Source: Bacteroidota bacterium
GTDB taxonomy: Bacteria > Bacteroidota > Bacteroidia > Bacteroidales > JAAYUG01
DNA length: 10,833 nucleotides
Assembly: GCA_021812865.1 (NCBI GenBank)
Contig: JAKAMP010000035.1
Span: 1-10,833 of the forward strand
Direction of reading: 5' to 3'
Below, one piece after another: positions 1 to 7,400 of the stretch (positions within the stretch are counted from its first letter, which is position 1; each line of letters opens with the position of its first letter). A program made the translations under genes and the position numbers. Below the pieces are notes generated by a model, which saw only the letters and a program-made list of their open reading frames with translations, was not told the DNA's origin and made no database searches.

Positions 1-1
1 G

Positions 2-1090
2 ATTGGACGAACGAGAAATGCCCCCGTTTATGAGTATATTTCCTACCCGCTCATTCTCTTTGCCTTCGTCAGCCTACTCCTGAACTGGCTTTCGTATTAT
101 GCTGGCATGGATTCTTCCTTTATTAAAGATTTCAAATTGTTTTTTAACCCGGGATTTTATACTTCTGCGGTCTTCTGTGCCGCGCTGGGTTCGATCCTTT
201 TGTTACATCTGAAAAAAGAATATAAATCTCCTGTCCCGGAAGGAACATGGCTGGCCCAGATGGTGAATTACCTGCTCCCCGGAATGCTTATCCTGGTTTT
301 GTATTTTACCTTCCGGAATGAGCTGGCTGCCGCATTCAACCAGGCCAGTCTGCAGCCGGCTTTGAATCCTTTACCGGACGGTATTAATAAACTGACCGGG
401 GAGGAAAGTGGACGCGAATATCTCAAACCCGTATGGCTGGGCAACTATTCTTTGTTGTTTTTTGGCCTCTTGTCGGCCATAAATACTTTCCGGTTTAGGA
501 ATTTGACCATGGGCATAGCTGTTTTCTGGCTGAATGTCTTGACCCTGATAGTCTTTCTCCTTAAGGGCCTTTACGATCTCGGTGAACTACGGTTTGCGTA
601 CCTGTCGTTTCATGAAGGCAGCAATTTTACGCAAGTCTCCTACTTTCTCACCCGTTATATAACATACGGATTTGCGGCGTTATCCATAGCTGCAATGCTG
701 CTGTGGATTAAGAAACAGGATGTTTCGGTTTTCTACAGGATTTTCACATCGCTGATGTTTCATCTTTGTCTGCTCTGGGTATTGAGCAGCGAACTGCTAA
801 ATATTATGGATTTCGCAGGAAACAAGCATTCCTATAAATTTGGATTGAGCATCATCTGGGGATTTTATGCGCTGCTGTTGATTATCATAGGCATCAGGAA
901 TAAAAAGAGATACCTTCGAGTCGCTGCCATGGCCCTGCTTGGAGTCACTCTGGTAAAATTATTCTTCTACGATATAACAACGCTCGATACACTATTGAAA
1001 ACAGCCCTGTTTCTTGCCCTTGGATTCCTACTCCTGATAATATCTTTTCTTTATAACAAATATAAAAAGACCTTGTTTGGCGATGAATGA
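2..1090 (+). CDS. DUF2339-type polytopic membrane protein, C-terminal part (5' end outside window)
   Basis: The reading frame is open from the first bases of the window, upstream of the ATG at 107, with membrane-like residues (YPLILFAFVSLLLNWLSYY), so this is the 3' part of a longer gene and 107 is not the true start. The visible ~362 residues hold many hydrophobic segments, with short charged loops and one longer loop around the QPALNPLPDGINKLTGEESG stretch. The end is the best clue: an LLGVTLVKLFFYD segment, then TLDTLLKTALFLALGF and LLLIISFLYNKYKK. This matches from memory the conserved C-terminus of Bacteroidota DUF2339 proteins, which are usually much longer than this fragment. The protein should sit in the inner membrane; the function of the family is unknown, though a link to the cell envelope is often supposed. 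The gene ends 240 bases before the chemoreceptor and is probably not co-transcribed with it, given the terminator-like hairpin at 1262-1294. Family call is by recognition only. Confidence 0.85.
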   Translation: MGRTRNAPVYEYISYPLILFAFVSLLLNWLSYYAGMDSSFIKDFKLFFNPGFYTSAVFCAALGSILLLHLKKEYKSPVPEGTWLAQMVNYLLPGMLILVLYFTFRNELAAAFNQASLQPALNPLPDGINKLTGEESGREYLKPVWLGNYSLLFFGLLSAINTFRFRNLTMGIAVFWLNVLTLIVFLLKGLYDLGELRFAYLSFHEGSNFTQVSYFLTRYITYGFAALSIAAMLLWIKKQDVSVFYRIFTSLMFHLCLLWVLSSELLNIMDFAGNKHSYKFGLSIIWGFYALLLIIIGIRNKKRYLRVAAMALLGVTLVKLFFYDITTLDTLLKTALFLALGFLLLIISFLYNKYKKTLFGDE

Positions 1091-1249
1091 ATGATTTCCG
1101 GAAGGGATGTTTTCAGAAACTGTTTATACAAACGGATTTCGCTTTTTGAAGACCTGCTGGAATCCTTTACAGAAAGGATAATCAGGAATTTAATGGCCTA
1201 ATTTTGACAAGTGTAAGGCAAAATCATTTTCGTATGTTAAAACTTTCAT

Positions 1250-1257
1250 TACATTTA
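1250..1257 (+). promoter_or_regulatory. Candidate -7 element for the chemoreceptor gene (TACATTTA)
   Basis: TACATTTA matches the Bacteroidota -7 consensus TAnnTTTG at all but the last base. It sits in a 12-base string, ATTACATTTACC (1248-1259), that recurs exactly at 3653-3664 upstream of the lipoprotein gene. TTTT at 1227-1230 lies 19 bases upstream, a weak fit to the -33 element TTTG. An exact TAnnTTTG match (TAATTTTG, 1199-1206) also occurs further upstream, but without a matching -33 element. The leader to the ATG at 1331 would be about 65 bases. Inferred from consensus only. Confidence 0.3.
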
Positions 1258-1261
1258 CCCG

Positions 1262-1294
1262 CGGCAAAACCACAAGGGGATGCCGGTTTTTTTT
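1262..1294 (+). terminator. Terminator-like hairpin with T run, upstream of the chemoreceptor
   Basis: CGGCA at 1262-1266 is the exact complement of TGCCG at 1281-1285, with a 14-base loop, followed by one G and eight T at 1287-1294. An alternative stem AAAACC (1266-1271) with GGTTTT (1285-1290) overlaps it. This is the shape of an intrinsic terminator. It lies 172 bases after the stop of the membrane-protein gene and could end that transcript. If the promoter candidate at 1250 is real, it would instead lie in the chemoreceptor leader and act as an attenuator. The stem is short, so confidence is modest. Confidence 0.35.
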
Positions 1295-1330
1295 ATATCA
1301 TGATTTACAGTTGGTTTTGAATTGACAGAC

Positions 1331-3256
1331 ATGGAACAGATCATCAGGAAGATGTTTTCGATCAGAGATTTACGATTAAAAGGCAAACTGGTTACCTATG
1401 TGCTGGTATCCTTTACGTTGATTTATGGGCTAACCCTGGGCTACACTAGTTACCACCTGCGGTCAAATGCATTTTCCGATGCCCGGGAGATTATCATCAA
1501 CAGTACACGGTCGTATAAAAATGTGATCCAGAACGACCTGGGCAAGGTGCTTGAATCGGAAAAGACCCTGCGCGATGTATTTTCGCATTACGACCGTTTC
1601 GAAACTAAGTCCCGCGATGCCATGTACGACGATATTCTTTATAACTGGCTCGATCAGAATAAGGACTTCCTCTCGGTTTGGCTAATATGGGAAATAAAAG
1701 CTTTACAGCCGGATTACAATAAGAAAAACGGGCGCATTAGGAATGTGTTCTACAGAATGAACAACAAAATCACGATTCTTAAGGAAACGGTCGATACCAA
1801 TAACCTTGATCTCACCAGCCTCTATTACCAGACCAGGAAACTGAACCATGAAGATATCTGGAATCCTTATTACGACATTGTAACAAAAGAACTTGCAGGC
1901 ATTCTGATGACCTCTGTTTCTGCACCTATCCAGAAAGATGGCCAATTTATGGGGCTGGTTGGAGTAGATATCAGTCTTGAAAATATGAAAAATATCATTT
2001 CTGATATCAATCCATACGAGGGCTCCGTTTCGTTTTTACTCTCTTCCGATAATTCTGTGGTCGCCCATACCGATAAACAACTCATCGGGAAAAACTTCTT
2101 CGCCAGCCTTAAAGGCGATTCCATGGAATTCAAAAACGCTTTTCAGCAAGTACAGGAAAGAAAAGAATATACCTTCGAATATACCAATCCCGACAATCAC
2201 ACAAAATATTTTGTATCCACCGTGCCGGTCACGATCGGGAACATCAACCGTACCTGGACGTTGGGTATTGAGGTGCCGGTGAATGTGATCATGCAAAAAG
2301 CTAACCGGGTATTTTATACCAGTATCACCATCGGCATTGTTGGATTGGTGCTGTTGTATCTCATCATCGCTTTCATTGCTGCCAGCATCATTGGGCCGGT
2401 AAATGAAAGCGTGGAATTTGCCAGGTCCATTGCCCGGGGTAATCTTTCTGTGGAGATCAGTCACAAGTATGACGATGAAATTGGAGAGTTAAGCTCTTCG
2501 CTTAGCGAAATGGCCGGAAACCTTAAGAATATTATCGGCGAGATTGCCCGGAGTGCAGACGATATTGCTGAATCGAGCAGCGTGCTTTCTACTTCATCGG
2601 TTGACCTATCCAACGGATCGGCCAACGAGGCTGTTTCATCAGAAGAAATTTCCTCTTCCATGGAAGAAATGGTGGCAAATATTCACCAGAACAGCGACAA
2701 TGCCAAACAAACGGAAACCATTGCCATACGCTCGGCCCAGGGAATCCGTAAGGGATACGAAACTACACGCACTTCGGTGGATTCAATGAAGAGTATTGCC
2801 GAAAAAATACAAATCATCGATGAGATTTCCCGTCAGACCAATATCCTTGCACTGAATGCCGCCATCGAGGCTGCAAGGGCAGGGGAACACGGTAAAGGAT
2901 TTTCCGTGGTGGCAAGCGAGGTGAAAAAGCTGGCGGAACGTTCCCAGAATGCGGCCAGCGAAATTATCGAACTTACCCGGCATACCGTTCAGCTCGCTAC
3001 CCGTTCAGGCGAGGAACTCGATGCGATCATTCCCGATATAGAGAAAACGGCCCTCCTGGTGCAGGAAATCGCCAGCTCAAGCCTCGAACAGATCAGTGGG
3101 GCAGAACAGGTGAACAGAGCTATCCAGGAACTGAATGGGGTAACCCAGCAGAATACCCAGACGGCCAACATATTTTCTTCCAACGCGGCAAACCTCGCAC
3201 AACTCTCTTCACGGCTCAAGGAACTGATCGGGTATTTCTCCTCTTCCAGTCAGTGA
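1331..3256 (+). CDS. Methyl-accepting chemotaxis protein with periplasmic dCache sensor domain
   Basis: Transmembrane chemoreceptor that should bind a small molecule outside the inner membrane and control the CheA kinase through CheW. Residue numbers here count from the alternative TTG start at 1322; I prefer ATG 1331, three codons later, as neither has a clear ribosome site. TM1 is about 23-41. A large periplasmic region (42-330) carries the dCache signature NPYYD (181-185) and GLVGVDIS around D216. TM2 is about 333-356, then HAMP (359-410) beginning with the conserved Pro. The coiled-coil signalling domain includes an acidic methylation-type helix (SSEEISSSMEEM) and the highly conserved tip ILALNAAIEAARAGEHGKGF (508-527). 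Length is normal for the class. The C-terminus ends in Ser-rich sequence with no CheR/CheB-tethering pentapeptide such as NWETF. No cheA, cheW, cheR or cheB is in the window, so it is an orphan receptor here. The ligand cannot be read from the sequence; dCache receptors often bind amino acids, amines or carboxylates. Confidence 0.95.
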   Translation: MEQIIRKMFSIRDLRLKGKLVTYVLVSFTLIYGLTLGYTSYHLRSNAFSDAREIIINSTRSYKNVIQNDLGKVLESEKTLRDVFSHYDRFETKSRDAMYDDILYNWLDQNKDFLSVWLIWEIKALQPDYNKKNGRIRNVFYRMNNKITILKETVDTNNLDLTSLYYQTRKLNHEDIWNPYYDIVTKELAGILMTSVSAPIQKDGQFMGLVGVDISLENMKNIISDINPYEGSVSFLLSSDNSVVAHTDKQLIGKNFFASLKGDSMEFKNAFQQVQERKEYTFEYTNPDNHTKYFVSTVPVTIGNINRTWTLGIEVPVNVIMQKANRVFYTSITIGIVGLVLLYLIIAFIAASIIGPVNESVEFARSIARGNLSVEISHKYDDEIGELSSSLSEMAGNLKNIIGEIARSADDIAESSSVLSTSSVDLSNGSANEAVSSEEISSSMEEMVANIHQNSDNAKQTETIAIRSAQGIRKGYETTRTSVDSMKSIAEKIQIIDEISRQTNILALNAAIEAARAGEHGKGFSVVASEVKKLAERSQNAASEIIELTRHTVQLATRSGEELDAIIPDIEKTALLVQEIASSSLEQISGAEQVNRAIQELNGVTQQNTQTANIFSSNAANLAQLSSRLKELIGYFSSSSQ

Positions 3257-3518
3257 TGTTCACATCGGTAGCCTTACTTCAATTCATAGGATAACTGAAT
3301 CTTCATTTATCCCTGCTGACTCTTTATGCAGGTATTCAACCCGGGGAAGTGGCGAAAAGTATGATTTATTTCCTGCCGTTTCCTTTCTTGCATTCGCCGG
3401 CCTTCAATCAGAAACGGAAGGCAGGTGGGATTACCTGGGTATGAAAGTTTACTCCATCAGAAATTACTATCCTCATTATGGGAAAATGATGCCATTAGTC
3501 AACGACTTTGAGCAGTAA
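3228..3518 (+). pseudogene. Possible C-terminal remnant of an unidentified gene (startless reading frame)
   Basis: After an in-frame TGA at 3225-3227, which lies inside the chemoreceptor gene in another frame, the third forward frame stays open for 96 codons to a TAA at 3516-3518. Beyond the chemoreceptor stop it reads like protein, for example RWDYLGMKVYSIRNYYPHYG and FPAVSFLAFAGL. There is no ATG, GTG or TTG until ATG 3441, which leaves only 25 codons. The bases up to about 3518 look visibly richer in G and C than the AT-rich stretch that follows, as if coding sequence ended there. It may be the tail of a gene whose front was deleted next to the chemoreceptor. Alternatives are chance openness or a 25-residue small protein from 3441. 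I do not recognise the family. Confidence 0.25.
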
Positions 3519-3576
3519 TATACCCTCATCAACTTTTTATTTTGCCTAATCAGTTTTCTGGTTTGGATAAAATGCA

Positions 3577-3613
3577 TCAGGAAATTTCTGATTCTTTTAA
3601 AGAAATTGATTTC
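3577..3613 (+). repeat. Cluster of overlapping inverted repeats upstream of the lipoprotein gene
   Basis: Several dyads overlap in 37 bases. TCAGGAAATTTCTGA (3577-3591) is a near-perfect palindrome with one mismatch. GAAAT and ATTTC flank TG at 3602-3613. AATTTCT (3583-3589) is the exact complement of AGAAATT (3601-3607). TTCTT (3592-3596) complements AAGAA (3600-3604). These stems are mutually exclusive. The cluster overlaps the -33 position of a promoter candidate, so it may be an operator for a dimeric regulator or a structured element. AT-rich sequence makes chance dyads common, which limits confidence. Confidence 0.3.
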
Positions 3614-3635
3614 AGGGGTATTAACCATACTTTTC
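3606..3635 (+). promoter_or_regulatory. Candidate promoter for the lipoprotein gene
   Basis: TTG at 3606-3608 is followed after exactly 19 bases by TACTTTTC at 3628-3635, a 7-of-8 match to TAnnTTTG. This agrees with the -33/-7 spacing of Bacteroidota primary-sigma promoters. The start codon lies 51 bases downstream. A second candidate, TACATTTA at 3655-3662, lies within the ATTACATTTACC string shared with the chemoreceptor upstream region and would give a leader of about 20 bases. One of the two, or both, could be used. From 3519 to 3686 I see only these signals and the dyad cluster. Confidence 0.35.
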
Positions 3636-3686
3636 AGTTTATTTCATTTATGATTACATTTACCTCAACTTAACCACTTCCGGTAA

Positions 3687-4169
3687 ATGAAAAATGCTGT
3701 CATATTGCTTATTCCGGCCTGCATCTTATTCATTTTCGGATGTACTGTCGGAGTGGACAGCAATTCATCCACAAGGCTCAGGGTTACCAACATCAGACTT
3801 GCTTACCACGAGTTGTACCTTGTTTCAGACGGTAAAAGGTTGAATACCTTCCGTTGTTCTGCCGGAGAGAATGTACGTCTCGTCATTACCGGGCTTACGG
3901 GTTTTGAATCAACCAGCGATCGCATTTTTCCCGGTATATCTGTGAAAGTAACGGATCATCTGGGCAAAATTCTTGTGAACAAGTCCGATCTGTTTGCAGA
4001 ACCTGGCTCAAATGGTCTTCCTGCAGACAGTGTGCGGAACCATATCGAAATCCGCATGCCATTGGATAGCTCCTTTATCCAGGGGTGCAATTATTTGTGC
4101 AGGATCAGGATCTGGGACAAGGCGGGTAGGGGAGAGCTTATTGCAGAACATTTGTTCTCGCTGAAATAA
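3687..4169 (+). CDS. Small predicted lipoprotein of unknown function
   Basis: The 160-residue product begins with a short positive start (MKN), a hydrophobic stretch and a lipobox-like IFGC, placing the lipid-modified Cys at residue 19. This predicts a type II signal peptide and anchoring in the cell envelope. The residues just after Cys (TVGVDSNSS) lack the acidic run of the known Bacteroidota surface-export signal, so a periplasm-facing position is more likely. The mature part alternates polar and hydrophobic residues and should be mostly beta strand; the end (RIRIWDKAGRGELIAEHLFS) resembles the last strands of an Ig-like or C2-like beta sandwich. Three further Cys follow in the mature part. 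I do not recognise a family. It lies between a chemoreceptor and a hybrid kinase, both in the same direction, but gaps of 430 and 308 bases argue against one operon. The ATG at 3687 is chosen because the signal peptide starts there. Confidence 0.75.
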   Translation: MKNAVILLIPACILFIFGCTVGVDSNSSTRLRVTNIRLAYHELYLVSDGKRLNTFRCSAGENVRLVITGLTGFESTSDRIFPGISVKVTDHLGKILVNKSDLFAEPGSNGLPADSVRNHIEIRMPLDSSFIQGCNYLCRIRIWDKAGRGELIAEHLFSLK

Positions 4170-4477
4170 TGGCCGGCAAATCAGTCTGCCCTGACCGTAC
4201 ACCAATTATTGTGGTAAGAGAGCGCTTTTCTGATGCATAGTAAGTTGTTTGATCGGTTATGTCATACATGCTCATACCTTTGAATATTGCCCATGCAGAG
4301 ACTCCACTGTATGGATATCATTAAAATGATTGTCCGATTCAATTTCTTTTCTAATTTAGTGCGCTTGGATTCTTCTGAAATTCATCATGAAACTTCTACC
4401 TTGCAAACCTTTGAGTAGTTCGCTCAAGCTTTGATTTGCCGGGATCACGATAGCGTTGATTAATTGAAATACCATCA
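4170..4477 (+). other. 308-base gap before the hybrid kinase: promoter signals, no gene
   Basis: No convincing reading frame is present. The stretch holds a good promoter candidate (4248-4282), a second weaker one (TTG 4330-4332, 19 bases, TAATTTAG 4352-4359, one mismatch), and an AT-rich dyad ATCATT-AA-AATGAT at 4317-4330 that touches the second promoter's -33 element. The remainder up to the ATG would be a 5' leader of up to about 190 bases. I see no riboswitch fold and no clear terminator for the lipoprotein gene. Confidence 0.4.
4248..4282 (+). promoter_or_regulatory. Candidate promoter for the hybrid kinase gene
   Basis: TTTG at 4248-4251 and TACCTTTG at 4275-4282 match both the -33 (TTTG) and -7 (TAnnTTTG) elements of Bacteroidota primary-sigma promoters exactly, with a 23-base spacer at the upper end of the usual range. 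Transcription would begin near 4289 and give a leader of about 190 bases before the ATG at 4478. This is the best two-element match I found in the window. Confidence 0.45.
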
Positions 4478-7400
4478 ATGGAAAAGAAGGCTGTAAAGAT
4501 CCTGTTTGTGGATAGCAATAAGTCCGGTACGATGCAGGTTGTCCGCGAGTTAAAAAAGAATGGTATATACCTAAGTTTTCTTAGAATTGAAACCTATGAC
4601 GAGTTCAGGGAACAGATTTCAGCATTTAATCCCGATGTGATCATCGCGGAATATCTCCTTCCGGGATGGGACGGATTGAAAGCTTTAAAAACACTGAGGG
4701 CCGGGGAATCTCATGTTCCTTTTATTATTTATACAGCAAAAGGGAACGAATCGGTTGCTGTAGAATTCATGAAATGTGGCGCCGATGATTATTTGAATAA
4801 AAACACCCCTGGCCGCATTGCCGATACGGTTTCCAATGCTCTTGATAAGGCCGTTGGGCAGAAGCAGAAATCGGTATCCGCCGATTTAATGGCAAACGCC
4901 GAACGTCTACGGCAAATTATCAATAGCGCTCAGGATGCAGTTATCCTGACCGATGCCTTTGGAAAGATATCATACTGGAACCCTGCTGCAGAAAGAATAT
5001 TCGGGTACAAGCCGGGAGAATGCCTGGGAACGGATCCTCATTATTTGATCGCAACCCCACAAATCAAAAATGATGAAGAAGAAGCAATGACCCATTTTAT
5101 GGCTACCGGCGAGGGTCGGTTCATCAACAAAACCATTGAGGTAATAGCAAAACATAAAGAGGGATGGATATTTCCAGTAGAAATTTCCCTGTCCCCAATC
5201 TATTATGAAAATGGATATGGAGCTGTGGCCATTATAAGAGATATTGCAGAAAGGAAGAAGGCAGCCGAGGAAATTTCAAGAAAGGAGAGCCAGTTCAGTG
5301 CATTGATCGAATTGGCAGGCGATGCCATTTTTGTTGCAGATTTTAATTCTGCTTTAGTTATTCTGGCTAATGAACAGGCATGCAAATCTTTAGGCTATAC
5401 CAAGGAGGAACTTTTTCAGAAAACCATCTATGAATTTGACTCTGTTTTCGGTGAAAAGAAAATTCAATTTGAGTTCTGGTCCAGGATGGTTCCCGGGAAA
5501 ATTGAGACCATTGAGGTGCTTCATCAGCGCAAGGATGGAAGTGTATTTCCGGTCGAAGTAAGAACAACGCTTATTGATTTCGATGGTCATAAATCTGTCC
5601 TCGGAATAGCCCGCGATATAACCGAGCGCAAGAATGCCGAAGCAGACCTACGTATGAGCGAAAACCGTTTCAGAACGCTTTTTGAAGAATCGGGTGATTT
5701 TATTTTTATACTTGAGCCCTCCATCGAAAAAGGACTGCCAATAATCGATGCCAATGAAGCTGCATGCCGGTTTCATGGTTATTCCAGAGAAGAACTCACT
5801 GGTAAGGCAATGTTCTCCCTCGATGTTGATATAATAGAACAACCGGTTACTCATCTTTTCGATCAGTTAAAATCAGGAGAACAGATCATTTTTGAGCGCA
5901 AACACAGGAAAAAGAACGGTTCGGAATTCTATGTTGAGATTTCAGCCAAACTCGCTGAATCACGGAACGGTTCAAGTATCATCATTTCAAGGGAGATCGA
6001 CATAACAGACCGTAAAAATGCAGAGGAAAAACTCCTTCAAAGTGAGAAAAACTACCGGCTGCTGTACGAAAATTCTCCAATTGGCATCTATATCGCCAGT
6101 CCTCAGGGACAGTTACTTAATGTAAATCAGGCTGCCCTGGATATGCTTGGCTCACCCTCCGAAGAAGCAATGAGGCAGATCAATTTGCTTACATATTCTT
6201 CCCTGGTCGAAACCGGCTACTCCGGAAAGTTTAAGGAATGTGTGGAATCAGGTAAGACCGTTCAAATGGAACTGCTGTATACTTCTAAATGGGACAAACA
6301 GGTATATATGTCCAGTTTCCTCGTCCCGCTTAAAGATGCGCAGGGTCGCGTGGAAAAGGTATACACCTTTATGCAGGATATTTCCGAAAGAAAAAAGGCG
6401 GAGTACCTTCTGACCAGGAGCATTGAACGCTGGGAAAGTTTGTTCAACAACAGTCCGAATTCCATTGCAATATACAGCGCAGTGGACAATGGACAGGATT
6501 TCATTTTCAATGATTTCAACCCAATGGCCGAAAAGGTAGATAAAATAGACCGGCAGCAGGTCATCGGCAAAAGGGTCACTGAAGTGTTTCCTTCCGTGGC
6601 GGAACTTGGCTTCCTCGAAGCCTTTCGAAGGGTATGGAAAACCGGGAAGACCGAGGTCATGAATAATATTAATTACCGCGATAAACGCCTCGAGGGTTGG
6701 AGAGAGAACATCATCTACCGGTTGAACACAGGAGAGGTGGTGACAATTTTTAACGACATCAGCGACCGCAAAAAGGCCGAACAGGACTTGCAGAATTCAC
6801 TCGCCGAAAACAAGGCCCTGCTCAGCGCCAACCCCGATCTGATGTTCGTATTCGACAGGAATTGCTGTATTCTCCAATTTCATGTCAATAAAGCTGGGTT
6901 ATACACTGATCCGGGGAATTTCCTCTATAGACCAGTTGATGAAATATTACCTCCGGATGTGGTAAAGCTTACCCATGAAAAAGTTGATTATGTTCTCTCC
7001 ACCGGTGAACTTACCACGGGAAGCTATTCGCTCGAAAAAGACGGGGTGACCTCCTTTTTTGAATCGCGCTACGTCCTTTTAAATCAGGACAAGGTGCTTG
7101 CTATCGTACGGGATATTACCGATCGCGTTAAAGCCGAATTTAACCTGCTCCTGGCCAGGAAGAAAACTGAGGAAAGCGAGGAACAGCTCAAGGTGTTCAT
7201 TAATTCTATCCCCGATATCATCTGTTTCAAAGATGGTCATGGTCGCTGGCTTATGGCCAACCAGTCCGATCTTGAACTATTCTGCCTTACCAATGTGGAT
7301 TATTTTAGCAAAACGGATGCCGAACTGGCCGATTACACGGATGAAATCTATCGCGAAGCTTTTTTATACTGCATGAATACCGACGAAAAAGCTTGGCTGA

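Noticed and set aside
1087..1149. A 20-codon frame whose ATG overlaps the stop of the membrane-protein gene (ATGA)
   Set aside because: Overlapping starts often mark translational coupling, but the product is very short, has no recognisable feature and stops quickly. Chance is more likely.
1204..1209. TTGACA, like an enteric -35 box
   Set aside because: No matching -10 box lies at 16-18 bases, and other signals suggest Bacteroidota promoters.
2036..2464. Minus-strand frame of 142 codons inside the chemoreceptor gene, and similar frames inside the kinase gene
   Set aside because: These lie opposite well-supported domains and give products without family features; they are shadows of the real genes.
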